Part shown: positions 1-9,472 of the stretch, piece by piece
Layout of the letters: every line of letters begins with the position of its first letter
Position numbering within the stretch: position 1 is the first letter of the stretch
NCBI GenBank assembly: GCA_016711225.1
Contig: JADJTK010000015.1
Coordinates: 1 to 64,000, forward strand
DNA: 64,000 nucleotides
Reading direction: 5' to 3'
DNA from: Opitutaceae bacterium
GTDB lineage: Bacteria; Verrucomicrobiota; Verrucomicrobiia; Opitutales; Opitutaceae
Notes under the pieces: model-generated
The model's input: the letters and a program-made list of their open reading frames with translations, nothing else
Told to the model about the DNA's origin: nothing
Database searches by the model: none
Program-made: the position numbers and the translations under genes

Positions 1-726
1 CCACAGGCCAACCGCCCAAACCCCGCGCCCAACACCCGCGGGTGGCCGCGCTCGAGGAGGAGCTCCTGCGGGTGCGCGCGACGGCGCACACCACCCACGA
101 AGAGATGCAGACCGCGCAGGAGGAACTCCGCTCCGCCAACGAGGAGCTGCAATCCACGAATGAGGAACTGCAGTCCACCAACGAGGAACTCACCACCTCG
201 AAGGAGGAGATGCAGTCCATGAACGAGGAACTCCAGACGCTCAACGCCGAGTCGCAGGCCAAGGTGGACGAGCTGTCGCGCGCCAGCAACGACATGAAGA
301 ACCTGCTCGACAGCACCGACATCGCGACGCTGTTCCTGGACAAGGACTCAATGTGCGGCGGTTCACCCCCCAGACCACGAAGATCATCAAGCTCATCCCG
401 GCCGATCTGGGCCGTCCCATCACCGACCTGGCCTCCGACCTCTTGTACCCGACGCTAACGGACGACGTGCGCGAGGTGCTGCGCACATTGCTCTCCATCG
501 AGAAACCGGCGGCCGCCCGCGACGGGCGCTGGTTCACCGTGCGCATCATGCCCTACCGCACGCTGGACGACCGGATTGACGGCGTGGTGATCACCTTCGC
601 GGACATCACCGTGGCCAAGACGCTGGAGGCGAAACCAGGATTTCAATCCAGTCCACGCTCGAGGCCACATTGCCCGAACACTCCGCCCGCCGGGTGCGCT
701 CAGAAAACCGACGGGCCACGCCATGA
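1..726 (+). pseudogene. 3' part of a CheB/CheR-PAS fusion signalling protein, frameshifted
   Basis: The gene enters from before the window. It shows a long coiled coil built of repeated NEELQSTNEEL-type units followed by a PAS-like domain (LLDSTDIATLFLDKD, then RRFTPQTTKIIKL, then MPYRTLDDRIDGVVITFADIT). This arrangement is diagnostic of the large CheB methylesterase / CheR methyltransferase / PAS proteins, of which only the C-terminal linker and PAS domain are present here. The frame breaks near base 347, where one C seems missing between GAC and TCAATGTG, and again near base 630. The final frame ends at TGA 724-726, overlapping an ATG at 723 that would start the next kinase gene. The role would be sensing and adaptation signalling upstream of that kinase. 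Family assignment is firm; whether the breaks are real or sequencing errors is open. Confidence 0.75.
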
Positions 727-836
727 CCGCAAAAGGGAAGAGCCCCAACGAGCAGAAGGCGCCGGGCCCCGCGCCCCGAGATCCGACCGCAGCCAGGCGA
801 ACGCAATAGCTCGAGCAGCGCCGCCCGCCAGCCGTC

Positions 837-2178
837 GTGCCGGCCGACGCGGACTCGCGGCGCCTTCTCAGCGAGCTGCAGATTCATCAGATCGAGCTGG
901 AGATGCAGAATTCCGAGCTGGTGCGCACCCAGGGCGAAGCGGAGACGCTGCTCCAACGCTATACCGAGCTCTACGACTTCGCCCCCGTAGGCTATTTCTC
1001 CATCGATCGCCAGGGCCGCATCCAGGAAGTGAACCTCACTGGGGCCACCATGCTGGCGTTGCCCCGCTCCCATCTGCTCAAACGGCGCCTGCGCGACTTC
1101 ATCGCCGCGCCCAACCGGGAGGGCATGGATGAGTTCCTGGCCACCGTCGGCACCGTGCACGGCAAGCACGCCTGCGAGAGCCTGCTCGAACCCGCCACCG
1201 GCAACGCCTTCTGGGCCGACATCCAGGCCTCCTCGGCCGCCGCGCCGGCCGGGGACTGGACCTTGTGCCGCCTGGCCGTCTCGGACATCGCCGCCCTCAA
1301 ACGAGCCAAGCAGGCCGAAGCGCGCGTGGTATCGCTGGCCGCCGCGGTCGCCTCAGCCAACCAGGAGATCGCCCGCCGCCGGGCCGCCGAAGCCACGCTC
1401 AAGGAAAGCGAGCGCACCCAACGCGAGCTGCTTGCCCAGTCGCTCGAGCTGCATGCGCAACTCCGCAACCTCACGCACCAGCTCCTGCGCGCCCAGGAGG
1501 AGGAGCGCAAGAAGATCAGCCGCCAGTTGCACGACGAGATCGCCCAGACCCTGGCCGGCATCAGCCTGGAATTGTCCACGCTCAACGAGACGGCCGCCGT
1601 CAATCCCCGGGTCCTGCGCCAGCGCATCAGCAAAACTCGATTACGCGTCGAGCAGGCGGTCCACATCGTCCACGATTTCGCGCGCGATCTGCGCCCGGCC
1701 ATGCTCGACGACCTCGGGCTGGTGCCGACCCTGCGCGCCCACCTCAAGGAACTGGCGGCGCGCCACGGCCTGCGCGTGAGCTTCACCGCCTTCGCCGAGG
1801 CCCCCATCCTGGACAGCGCCAAGGGCACCGTGCTCTACCGCGTGGCCCAGGAGGCGCTCACCAACGTCGTGCGTCACTCGAACTCCAAGACAGCGTCCGT
1901 GCGGCTGCTCAAGGCGGGCGAGGCGGTGCGCCTCGAAGTCCATGACGACGGCACGGCGTTCACCGCCGAGCGGGTCCAGGCCGCCAAACAGGGCGGCCGC
2001 CTCGGGCTGGTCGGCATGCGGGAGCGCGTGGAGATGGTCGGCGGCCGCTTCACCCTCGTTTCCATCCCCGGTGAGGGGACCACGGTGACGGCGGACGTCC
2101 CCTGGCTTCGCCTGGCGAAACCGCCGCAGCGCCAGCCCGATCGGACCTCGGCGGGTCGACAACGGTGGACCGCGTTGA
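837..2178 (+). CDS. PAS sensor histidine kinase (HisKA_3 type), both ends disturbed
   Basis: A cytoplasmic two-component kinase. The N-terminus (LLSELQIHQIELEMQNSEL) precedes a PAS domain (YDFAPVGYFSIDRQGRI), then a coiled coil, a HisKA_3 dimerisation box with the phospho-acceptor His in RQLHDEIAQTLAG, and an HATPase_c domain (ALTNVVRHS; GLVGMRERV). No transmembrane segment is visible. Translation should start at ATG 723, overlapping the upstream stop as ATGA, but that frame hits TAG at 807-809; GTG 837 is the first downstream start in frame. The kinase homology ends near 2105, yet the frame then stays open through intergenic repeats until 2984, overlapping the next gene. A +1 shift would end it at TGA 2176-2178, which I use as the end. 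Coupling to the CheB/CheR-PAS gene suggests one signalling unit. Confidence 0.7.
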
Positions 2179-2222
2179 CCTCAACGCGGTCGCACGCGCG
2201 GCAGCGCGGAGGGCGCGCCTCG

Positions 2223-2290
2223 CCGGCTGTGGGGGCGAGCTTGCTCGCACCTTCCCAGCCAGTAGTCGGGTGCAAGCACCCTCCCACAAA
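2223..2290. repeat. 68-bp intergenic repeat, copy 1 (inverted partner at 3375-3442)
   Basis: This block reads almost exactly as the reverse complement of 3375-3442, with the core GCGAGCTTGCTCGC and the flank CCAGTAGTCGGGTGCAAGCA. The two copies flank the BON gene in opposite orientation. It looks like a REP/BIME-type palindromic intergenic repeat. Confidence 0.85.
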
Positions 2291-2361
2291 TAGGCCGTAT
2301 CCGTCCACTGACCCGGCTCGGATGGAGCCTCGCCCTCCAGTTCGAGCCCCGCCGCCGAGGG

Positions 2362-2404
2362 CGGGTTTCACCCCATATCCGCTGCTCCACAACAGGAGTA
2401 GAGT
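2362..2404 (+). promoter_or_regulatory. Putative regulon promoter of the BON gene
   Basis: The site CGGGTTTCACCCCAT (2362-2376) is followed after exactly 22 bases by TAGAGT (2399-2404), a plausible -10 box. The same site and spacing recur before eight other genes in this window. The start codon is at 2533, implying a leader of about 120 bases. Confidence 0.6.
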
Positions 2405-2532
2405 GCCGACGTTGGGCATTCGCGATCCTGGCGCCGGCCGCCGTCTCGTTCCGGAAGACCTCCCGGTCCTCCACCCGCAGACGACACCCGCCACGCCCCT
2501 GCCCTCCACACTCAGAATACAACCAGAAGCAC

Positions 2533-3277
2533 ATGAAAATCCAACACCTCGTCATCACTTCGCTCCTCGCCGCCTCTTCGGTCGTGGCCTTCGCCTCCTC
2601 CGATATCGACAACAAGATCGAGGACGCTGCCAAAGCCTCCTACAACTACCGCACCGTCCTGGAAGACAAGGTTACGGTGAAGGCCGACAACGGCGTCGTC
2701 ACCCTCACCGGCATGGTCGCCGACAAGGATTCCCGGGCCATCGCCGAGGACACCGTCAACAACCTTCCCGGCGTCATCCGCGTGAACAACAAGATCACCC
2801 TGGATCCCTCCCTCAAGGAACACTCCGATACCGGGATCGCCCTGAAGGTCCGCTACCAGTTGCTGGTGCGCTCCAACGTGAGCCTTACCGACACCAAGGT
2901 GAACGTGCGGGACGGCATCGTCCTGCTCACCGGCACCGCGGCCACCATGGCCGAGAAGGAACTGGTCGGAGTCTACGCCGGTGAAGTCTCCGGGGTGAAG
3001 TCGGTGAAGAACGAAATCGTGATCCTCCTCGGCCACCGCCGACAAGAAGACGATCGCCGAGTCCATCGACGACGCCTCCATCACCTCGCAGGTCAAGTAC
3101 GCGCTGCTCACCCACAAGTCCACCAGCGCGCTCAAGACCAAGGTGGCCACCAACGATGGCGTCGTCGTCATCAGCGGTGTCGCCGCCAACGATGCGGAGA
3201 AGTCCCTCGTGGGGAAGCTCGCCACCGGCATCCGTGGTGTGAAGTCCGTGACCAACGACATGACGGTGAAGAGCTGA
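2533..3277 (+). CDS. BON-domain periplasmic protein, three BON modules, one frameshift
   Basis: An OsmY-like protein, probably periplasmic and stress-protective by binding membranes or other envelope components. It begins with a signal peptide (MKIQHLVITSLLAASSVVAFA) and then carries three BON modules of about 65 residues, each with the pattern of a polar stretch, V-x-V-x-x-G-x-V-x-L-x-G and a GV-x-x-V-x-N end (NGVVTLTGMVAD; DGIVLLTGTAAT; DGVVVISGVAAN). The frame shifts near 3021-3030: the third module (KTIAESIDDASITSQVKYAL) is read in another frame and ends at TGA 3275-3277. A single-base indel restores the whole protein of about 247 residues. It is monocistronic, with its own upstream promoter motif and a strong terminator just downstream. 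Confidence 0.85.
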
Positions 3278-3304
3278 ACGCTCCCCGCCCCTTGTCGCCA
3301 CCAC

Positions 3305-3334
3305 GACCGGAGCCTTCGGGCTTCGGTCTTTCTT
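3305..3334 (+). terminator. Rho-independent terminator after the BON gene
   Basis: GACCGGAGCC (3305-3314), loop TTCG, then GGCTTCGGTC (3319-3328) form a 10-bp stem with one G-U pair, followed by TTTCTT. It lies 27 bases after the BON stop codon. Confidence 0.9.
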
Positions 3335-3374
3335 ATTGCAGCGGGCGAGGCGCCGCGCGGGCCGGTGCGGCTCC

Positions 3375-3442
3375 TTTGTGGGAGGGTGCTTGCACCCGAC
3401 TACTGGCTGGGAAGTCGCGAGCAAGCTCGCTCCCACAGCCGG
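3375..3442. repeat. 68-bp intergenic repeat, copy 2 (inverted partner of 2223-2290)
   Basis: Inverted copy of the repeat at 2223-2290, with the core GCGAGCAAGCTCGCTCCCAC. Similarity continues weakly beyond both ends into GGTGAGGCTCGCC. No gene is visible between the BON terminator and the promoter at 3545. Confidence 0.85.
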
Positions 3443-3544
3443 TGAGGCTCGCCTGGAGGCGCTCCTCCTGGGAGGCACGCTCGCCGCGCAGGGAGATTGC
3501 CGTTCGGCGAGGTTCCGCCCGGATCCGATCACGCCTCAGCGGGT

Positions 3545-3587
3545 CGGGTAACACCCCATGGCGGCGGGACGGCCGATGGCGCACTGT
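3545..3587 (+). promoter_or_regulatory. Putative regulon promoter of the 3613 gene
   Basis: CGGGTAACACCCCAT (3545-3559), then 22 bases, then CACTGT (3582-3587), a weak match to TANNNT. The ATG is 54 bases after the site. Confidence 0.5.
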
Positions 3588-3612
3588 CAACCGGCGATCC
3601 ATCGCCAACACC

Positions 3613-4155
3613 ATGATTCCCAACGATAGCCATTTCCTCCGATGCGATCGAAGCCCAGAAGCGCTGGTGCGCATCAGGTTTGACTCCCATCCGGACGGCG
3701 GCCCCGTCGACCGCGAATGCGCCCCCCTCGACTACGGCCCGGTGCCCGGCGCCACCGACGCACCCAACCGCTATTGGGTGTGGGATCCCGCAGCCACCGC
3801 CGGGGCCAATCCGCTCGGGTTGCTGCCCGACCAGATCATCACGCTGCAGGTGCTCGGCAAGGACTTCGATCCCGCCAGTTTTGGCCTTGGACCTCGATCG
3901 TGGTTGGTGCCCCGCGAGTGGGGCGAACCCAAGGGCACCGCCACCCCTGCGCCGGTGCCCCGGATCGTAGGCCCGTTGCTCGCATCGCGCCCCCGTGCCT
4001 CGGCTCGTCCCATGGAGAGGGCGAGCCCGAACGGCTCCTCTCTCCTCGCTGGAGGGCGAGGCTATCGCCCTCCTGCGGGTCAGCCCCGCGGCTACTCCAA
4101 CCGCCGCACGCGCACGTCGGTGGTCAACCGAGCCGTGGCGGGCACCGCGCTGTAG
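3613..4155 (+). CDS. Conserved small protein of unknown function
   Basis: I do not recognise a named family. The ORF starts at ATG 3613, 54 bases after a promoter motif. The first 120 or so residues have protein-like composition with acidic and aromatic motifs (RIRFDSHPDGGPVDRECAP; RYWVWDP; DQIITLQVLGKDFDPASF; PREWGEPKG), whereas the rest is Arg/Ala/Ser rich and runs through an intergenic repeat (4010-4056) into the 3' end of the convergent transglutaminase gene. The natural C-terminus may therefore lie near 3980 and the stop at 4155 may be a read-through after an indel. The frame is also continuous with the first frame of the BON gene, which is coincidental. Predicted to be soluble and cytoplasmic, with no signal peptide or membrane segment. 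Confidence 0.45.
   Translation: MIPNDSHFLRCDRSPEALVRIRFDSHPDGGPVDRECAPLDYGPVPGATDAPNRYWVWDPAATAGANPLGLLPDQIITLQVLGKDFDPASFGLGPRSWLVPREWGEPKGTATPAPVPRIVGPLLASRPRASARPMERASPNGSSLLAGGRGYRPPAGQPRGYSNRRTRTSVVNRAVAGTAL
4010..4056. repeat. Intergenic repeat, second family, copy 1
   Basis: CCATGGAGAGGGCGAGCC followed by CGAACGGCTCCTCTC resembles 7260-7302 (CCATGGGAGAGGGCGAGCC, then TCGAACCGCTCTCC). Both lie at gene ends, and this copy is read into the putative C-terminus of the 3613 gene. Confidence 0.6.
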
Positions 4156-4949
4156 AACGCCCCCTGGATCGGGTTCACACTCTCCGCCACCACCGCATGG
4201 GCCACCGGCACATAGGCATTGTGGCAGAACAGCCCATGGGTGGGATCCAGGCCGATCCAGCCGGCACCGGGCAGAAACACCTCCACCCAGGCGTGCATGG
4301 CCCCGGCCGAGGCCCCGTTGTCCGCCGCATCGAACATGTATCCGCTCACAAAACGCGCCGCGATGCCCTGCAACCGGGCGCACTCGACCAGCAACGCCGC
4401 AAAGTCCCGGCAGGACCCGCTCCCCAGCGCGATGGTAGCCAGCGCGGTCTGAATCCCGGGTTCGTCGCGCCGCCGGTACGAGAGACTGCGGCTGAGACAT
4501 TGGTTGAAGGCCAGCAACCAGGGCACGGTCTCCCGCGGCCGATGCGTGAAATGCTCCTCGAGCCAGCGCCGCAGGGCGGCCTGCGCGGCCACCTCAGGCG
4601 GGGCGAGATAGATCGAGAGGTTGAAACGGTGCAGCGGTTCGTAGGCGAAGGGAAAGGTGGTCGCATAGTCGCGCACCAGAAAATCGAACGGCGCCGTGTC
4701 CGTCGTGGTGACGGCGCATTCGGAGCGCACCTCCAGCAGCGCCGAGTTGGCGGTGAAGTTCACGCTTGCCGGCAGGTTGTCGAAGTCGTCGCGCATCCAA
4801 TGCACCTGCGCCGCCGGCTGGAAGGTGAATCCAAAATGGTTCACCTGCAGCAGCGGATTCTCCCGCGGCCGCACGTAGAGCAGATGAGGCAAGAGTTGGA
4901 CCTCGCGGTCGTATTCATAACGCGTGTGGTGGGAGATGGAGAGCTTCAT
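4092..4949 (-). CDS. Transglutaminase-like cysteine peptidase family protein
   Basis: A 285-residue cytoplasmic protein of the bacterial transglutaminase-like group with an N-terminal beta domain (MKLSISHHTRYEYDREVQL), which in this family precedes the catalytic papain-like core. The triad is visible: Cys180 in GSGSCRDFA, His219 in MHAWVEVF and Asp235 in GLDPTHG. Members are thought to act as proteases or amidases; the substrate is unknown. I start at ATG 4949 because homologues begin with this beta strand; about 70 upstream codons in frame have no family resemblance. No strong Shine-Dalgarno sequence is visible. It is convergent with the 3613 gene and divergent from the kinase at 5202. Confidence 0.85.
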   Translation of the reverse strand: MKLSISHHTRYEYDREVQLLPHLLYVRPRENPLLQVNHFGFTFQPAAQVHWMRDDFDNLPASVNFTANSALLEVRSECAVTTTDTAPFDFLVRDYATTFPFAYEPLHRFNLSIYLAPPEVAAQAALRRWLEEHFTHRPRETVPWLLAFNQCLSRSLSYRRRDEPGIQTALATIALGSGSCRDFAALLVECARLQGIAARFVSGYMFDAADNGASAGAMHAWVEVFLPGAGWIGLDPTHGLFCHNAYVPVAHAVVAESVNPIQGAFYSAVPATARLTTDVRVRRLE

Positions 4950-5201
4950 GGAGAATTCGGAGTGTGAGCATCGCTTGCCGCTAGGCCCCTCGCAAGGCTG
5001 GCGCCGACCGACTACAGGAGCGCCAGCAGCTGGCCGCGAGGCGTCATGAGGATTCACGCCGCTTCCTGTAGGCAAGCGGCAGCGCGACTTCCTCCCGGCG
5101 CCTGCCGTCGCCGTGGTGGGTGAACACCCACTGCCCGGAAGCCGCAGGCCGGCGCACAACTGCGCCCCCGCGAAAACCCGGATCTCGCACCCACCTCGCT
5201 C

Positions 5202-7140
5202 ATGAGCCCAACCGAGAGCAAACCCAGTCGAACTCCGTTATCGCCGCCTGTTCGAGGCCGCCCGCGACGGGATCCTCATCGTGGACCCTGAATCCCGCCA
5301 AATCATCGACGCCAACCCGTTCCTCGTCCAGCTCCTGGGCTTCACCCACGAGGAGTTCCTGGGCAAGGAACTCTTCGAGATCGGCCTCTACCGGGATGCC
5401 ACCGCCAGCCAGTCGTCATTCCGTGAACTCCAGCAGACCGGATACGTGCGCTACGACGACCTGCCCCTTGAGACCAAGGACGGGCGTCACATCCACGTCG
5501 AGTTCGTCAGCAATCTCTACCAGGAGGGCGACCGCCAGGTGATCCAGTGCAATATCCGCGACATCTCCGCGCGCAAACTCGCCGACGCCGCGCTGCGCGA
5601 GAGCGAGGAACGGTTCAAGCTGGTCGCGCGGGCCGTGAGCGACGTCGTCTGGGACTGGGACCTCATGACCGATCTGCTTTGGTGGAGCGACGGCTTCCAG
5701 ACCGCCTTCGGCTACAGCGCGGCCGAGATCGAGCCGGGGATCGAATCATGGCGGGAGCGCCTGCACCCCGACGAGCGCCAGCGCGTCGTCGCCGGGATCC
5801 ACCGGGCGATCGACCAGGGCCTGTTCGCATGGACTGACGAATACCAGTTCCGGTGCCGCCACGGCGGCTACGCGCTCGTGCAGGACAGCGGCTACATCAT
5901 CCACGACACCGCCGGCCAACCGGTCCGCATGGTGGGCGGCATGCGCGACCGCACCGAGCAAAAACGGTTGGAGGCCCAATACTTTCGGGCCCAGCGCATG
6001 GAGAGTATCGGCACCCTCGCCGGCGGCATCGCCCACGACCTCAACAACGTGCTCACCCCGATCATGATGTCGATCGAGCTGCTACGGGCCGACGAGGGCG
6101 ACGACCCCGACAGCAACACCATCATCAACAACATCCAGACCAGTTGCCACCGGGGGGCCGAACTCGTGCGGCAAGTACTCTCCTTCGCCCGCGGCGTGGA
6201 GGGCCAGCGCCTGCCCATCCACCTCAAGGACCTCATCGAGGAGCTCAGGGGCATCATCGGGGAGACCTTCCCTCGCGACATCACCATCGCCCTGCGTGTG
6301 GCCGAAGACCTCTGGCCGATGACGGGCGACCCCACCCAGCTCCACCAGGTGCTGCTCAATCTCGCCATCAACGCCCGCGACGCCATGCCCCATGGAGGCA
6401 CCCTGACGTTGGCGGCAGCCAACGTTGCCCTCGACGCCCAATTCGCCGGGACTCTCCGCGCCGCCAAGGCGGGCCGCTATATCCTGCTCCAGGCGGAGGA
6501 CACCGGCCTCGGTATTCCCTTTGGCATCCGCGAACGCATCTTCGAGCCGTTCTTTACCACCAAGGAACTCGGGAAAGGCACCGGCCTCGGGCTGGCGACG
6601 GTCGATGCGATCATCAAGGGCCATGGCGGCTTCGTGACGCTCGACAGCGAGATGGGCCGAGGCACCACCTTCAATGTCTACCTGCCCGCCGATCCGGCCC
6701 GCGCGGATAACCCCGCCCAGCCGCCCCTCCCCGACGAGCTGCGGCGGGGCCGAGGCGAGCTGGTCCTAGTGGTCGACGACGAACCCGCCATCCGGCTCGT
6801 CACCCAGCGTACGCTCGAGACGCTCGGCTACCGGGTGTTCACGGCCGGCGACGGAGCCGAGGCCTTGGCCGTCTACGCGAAACACCAACAGGAGATCGAC
6901 CTGGTGCTCACCGACATCATGATGCCGATACTGGACGGCGAGGCGACCATCCATGTCCTCAAACGTCTCAATCCCGCGGTCCGCATCGTCGCGGTGAGCG
7001 GACTCGATATCGCCGAGAACATCGCCAAGATCACCCGGGCCGGGGTAAAGGATTTTCTGCCCAAGCCCTACACCGCGCTCACCCTGGCGCGGGTCCTCCG
7101 GGAAGTGCTCGACCGAACACCGCAGTGTCCCTGCCGCTGA
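5202..7140 (+). CDS. PAS-PAS hybrid sensor histidine kinase with C-terminal receiver, N-terminal frameshift
   Basis: A soluble hybrid kinase of about 640 residues: PAS (YRRLFEAARDGILIVDPESR), second PAS with a PAC motif (ERFKLVARAVSDVVWDWD), HisKA with the phospho-acceptor His in LAGGIAHDLNNVLTPI, HATPase_c (NLAINARDAM; EDTGLGIP; GTGLGLATV) and a receiver domain with the phospho-Asp in LVLTDIMMP and Lys in FLPKPY. The only good start, ATG 5202 (MSPTESKPSR), is one base out of frame with the PAS sequence, which is open from 5206; a single-base indel in 5210-5230 joins them. The first in-frame GTG (5281) would cut the first PAS domain, so it is unlikely to be the true start. Output probably passes to a separate phosphotransfer protein or regulator not seen nearby. 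Confidence 0.85.
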
Positions 7141-7432
7141 GCTCTGTGGAGGAGCGGGCGGCGGGCGCCGTGTAAAGGGCTTGGGCGTACCCTCAAACTC
7201 CCTCGGCACCACGGACAGGGGTGGCTGGGCCTGTGCCCGCCCCAGCCTGCTCCGCCCGGCCATGGGAGAGGGCGAGCCTCGAACCGCTCTCCTACGGCGA
7301 GGCCAGATGAACCACCCGGCTCGGGCGGCGCCTCGCCAGCACAGGCCGGCTGGCGCCGGCAACACCTGCGCGCTCAAGCTCACCTACCCGCACGTGCAAA
7401 AGCAGCGTGCCACATTGTCGTCGCCGGCGCTC
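7141..7432. other. Intergenic region with no gene seen
   Basis: This stretch between the convergent kinase and nitroreductase genes holds one intergenic repeat (7260-7302) and GC-rich sequence without a convincing ORF, RNA or terminator. Confidence 0.6.
7260..7302. repeat. Intergenic repeat, second family, copy 2
   Basis: Shares the CCATGGGAGAGGGCGAGCC block and the following CGAAC-GCTC segment with 4010-4056. Only two clear copies are in the window. Confidence 0.55.
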
Positions 7433-8056
7433 CTACGCCCCCGCAAACGGCTGTCCCCACTGGCCGGTGAACACAAACTGACTGGCGGGTTTACGCTGCC
7501 GCGCGGCGAGATCCCGCTCACGCAGCCCCTCCGGCAATTCGTCGGCGCTCGCCTTATAGCCGATGGCCATCGCCGTCAGTGCCTCGGAATGCTCCGGTAT
7601 CCGATAGAGCACGCGCGCGCGCTCCGGAATGATCCCGATCATTTGATGAACCGAGAGGCCGCGCGAGGTCGCCTCCACCACCAGACTCGCCGTCGCCAAA
7701 CCCAGGTCATGGACCGCGGCGGGGTTCGCCTTTCCGTCCTTGGCAAACCGCAAGCTGACGACCCCGAGAACCAGCACGGGGGCGGCCTTTGCCCATACCG
7801 AATTTGTGGGCACGAGACAGGAGAGCATCCGCTCGTACTCCTTCGCCTCCGCCTTGACCGCCACGATATAGGTCCACGGCTGTTCATTGTACGAGGACGC
7901 CGCCCAACGGGCCGCCTCAAACAGGGCCCCAAGATCGGCTGTGGTGACGGCCCGGGCCGAGAAGCTGTAGGGACTCCAGCGCTCCGCGAGGAGCTCATGA
8001 ATGGGGACGCTCGGCGTCGCCCGTTTGGTAGGCAGGGAGGAAGACTCAGTAATCAT
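7433..8056 (-). CDS. Nitroreductase family protein
   Basis: A 207-residue FMN-dependent oxidoreductase of the nitroreductase superfamily, expected to be a cytoplasmic homodimer reducing nitro, quinone or similar acceptors with NAD(P)H. Visible family features are the N-terminal RWSPYSFS segment that contacts the flavin phosphate (usual RRSxRxF), AARWAASSYNEQPW (usual AP-S--N-QPW), a central GLATASLVVEATSRGL helix and IGYKASADELPE near the end (usual G-Y). Length is normal for the family. The start at ATG 8056 gives a short variable N-terminus before the conserved helix. It stands alone between a convergent kinase and the ferritin-like gene; the substrate cannot be told from sequence. Confidence 0.88.
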   Translation of the reverse strand: MITESSSLPTKRATPSVPIHELLAERWSPYSFSARAVTTADLGALFEAARWAASSYNEQPWTYIVAVKAEAKEYERMLSCLVPTNSVWAKAAPVLVLGVVSLRFAKDGKANPAAVHDLGLATASLVVEATSRGLSVHQMIGIIPERARVLYRIPEHSEALTAMAIGYKASADELPEGLRERDLAARQRKPASQFVFTGQWGQPFAGA

Positions 8057-8148
8057 AACTACAATGTTCTAGTGTTTACTACGCGAGCGGCGGCATTTCT
8101 GCCGGGACGAAAGACGAAGCCACGACGCCGTGGTGGGGCGTCGGCGGG

Positions 8149-8610
8149 TTACACGGCCGGAGGCCGGTCCAGACTCTTGAGAAACCCCTCAAACAGGCAG
8201 CGGTGCTTCTCCTCCGCGGCCAGGAGCTGCACGGCCAGCGCCGCCGTCACCGGATCGGTGCCAACCGCCGCCGCAGCGAGCGCACCAAAAGTGGCGATCA
8301 ACTGCCGCGTGGCGGCGAGGGCCCCGCCGACCACATGCCGAAGGTCGGTCGGGTCCTCGGCGGGCTGCAGCAGCACCTGATTGCGCGCCACCACCAGCGA
8401 GCCCGGCGGACAGGCCCCAAGCTGCTTGAGCCGCTGGGCCAACCGGCCGGCATATCCCAGTTTCTCGGCCACATTGTCGGCGAGGGCGTCGACCACCTCC
8501 TGGGTGCCCAAGCCCTCCAGCCAGACGGAGTTGGCGAGATAGTTCTGGACGGTCTCGAGTTCGGCCGCATAAGCGACCTGAAGCAGCGATACAATCGGAG
8601 TGGATCTCAT
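8149..8610 (-). CDS. Ferritin-like four-helix protein
   Basis: A 153-residue, almost wholly helical protein resembling the ferritin-like/rubrerythrin-related superfamily. It starts MRSTPIVSLLQVAYAAELE and has amphipathic helices with acidic residues at spacing consistent with a di-metal or structural bundle (AAELETVQNYLAN; ALADNVAEKLGYAGRL; LLAAEEKHRCLFEGFL). A canonical E-x6-Y/E-x2-H ferroxidase set is only partly evident (EEKH near the C-terminus), so iron binding is inferred from the fold. It lies 73 bases downstream of the end of the PRC-barrel reading frame on the same strand and may be co-transcribed with it. Confidence 0.65.
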   Translation of the reverse strand: MRSTPIVSLLQVAYAAELETVQNYLANSVWLEGLGTQEVVDALADNVAEKLGYAGRLAQRLKQLGACPPGSLVVARNQVLLQPAEDPTDLRHVVGGALAATRQLIATFGALAAAAVGTDPVTAALAVQLLAAEEKHRCLFEGFLKSLDRPPAV

Positions 8611-8683
8611 TGTATTGAAGGCCGTGATTCGGCCACCGGACGGAGGGAGGAAGGCGGAATCGGTCCGGGATGGGACCCCGGGC

Positions 8684-9403
8684 TCAGCGGTGGCCGACCA
8701 CCGCCTGGGCGATGTCGTTCTTTGCGGTGTCATCGATGTCCTCCTTAGTGAGGTTGAGGAACACCGTGGAGTCCTCATAGCTGATCCGCTCGATGTTCCC
8801 GGGCAGCACGAGGATCGGCTTGCCCGAATACCAGTGACCGGTCTCGACCACCACCTAGCGCAGGCCCCAGCTCCACCCCTCCACCATAAAACCGGTCACC
8901 GAGCCGACCGGCCCGTCGGCGGCCTGTACCCGATAGCCGGTGATCGCCTTGGTGCTGCGCAGGTGCACATCGTCGCGCTGGTTGTGCCCGTGATGGGGAC
9001 GGTTCTCCGGGGTGGTGGGCAGGGTCAGCGTGGGGAAGCCGGAGGCGCCCCAGATCCCGCCCCCTTCCCAGTAGATGGGCCAGCCGTAGTAGCGGTAATA
9101 GTCCTCCTCGTATTGGCGGGAAACAGGCCGGTGGGTGTCGATCGACGGGCTGCCCTCGATCTGCTTGCGGGTGAGCGTCACGTGGAGGACGTCAGTTTCC
9201 GCGTCGGCCCGGCCCAAGGCCTGCCGATCGAAGGCGTGCGGCGAGAGCAGCACCTGGCGCCCGGCCAGCCAGGGACCGGTGTCCGCCACCAAGTAACGAA
9301 TCGCCCATGACTGGTCGTCAAAGTAGAAGTCGCGCACCTCGCCGAGGATGCCGTCGGTGGCGCTGAGTTTCTTGCCGTAGAGATGATTAAGATCTTGGAA
9401 CAT
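8684..9403 (-). CDS. Two-domain PRC-barrel protein interrupted by an amber codon
   Basis: PRC-barrel proteins are small beta-barrel adaptors common in stress clusters and RNA or photosystem metabolism. The first barrel is clear (MFQDLNHLYGKKLSATDG; VRDFYFDDQSWAIRYLVADT; GPWLAGRQVLLSP). After a Tyr/Gly/Trp-rich linker the second barrel begins (SVTGFMVEGWSWGLR) and is stopped by TAG at 8855-8857, exactly where a Tyr is expected (compare WAIRYLV). The same frame continues perfectly beyond the stop (VVVETGHWYSGKPILVLP to AQAVVGHR) and ends at TGA 8684-8686. One base change therefore splits a 239-residue protein. TAG is an ordinary stop in this genome (flhA and fliQ end with it), so read-through recoding is unlikely. 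A promoter motif lies about 100 bases upstream. Confidence 0.8.
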
Positions 9404-9472
9404 GGAGTGGTTGAGTTGCCGCGTTTGGCGGGGGGCCCCCGGGGCGGAGGCGTTTCCCTGTCTGCACGAGCG

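Noticed and set aside
2179..2984. C-terminal extension of the kinase beginning at 837
   Set aside because: The frame is open but the composition is Arg/Pro rich, crosses a repeat and overlaps the BON gene in another frame; a lost stop is more likely.
5118..5160. A tenth promoter site, GGGTGAACACCCACT before the hybrid kinase at 5202
   Set aside because: It has one extra base in the core and the hexamer at spacing 22 is CACAAC, lacking the final T; too weak to count.
8136..8150. CGGGTTACACGGCC as a regulon site
   Set aside because: It overlaps the ferritin-like stop, points away from any gene start and has no -10 box at the right distance.
807..8857. Amber (TAG) recoding of the genetic code
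   Set aside because: Only two in-frame TAGs interrupt conserved frames, while flhA, fliQ and the DAHP synthase gene end normally with TAG.
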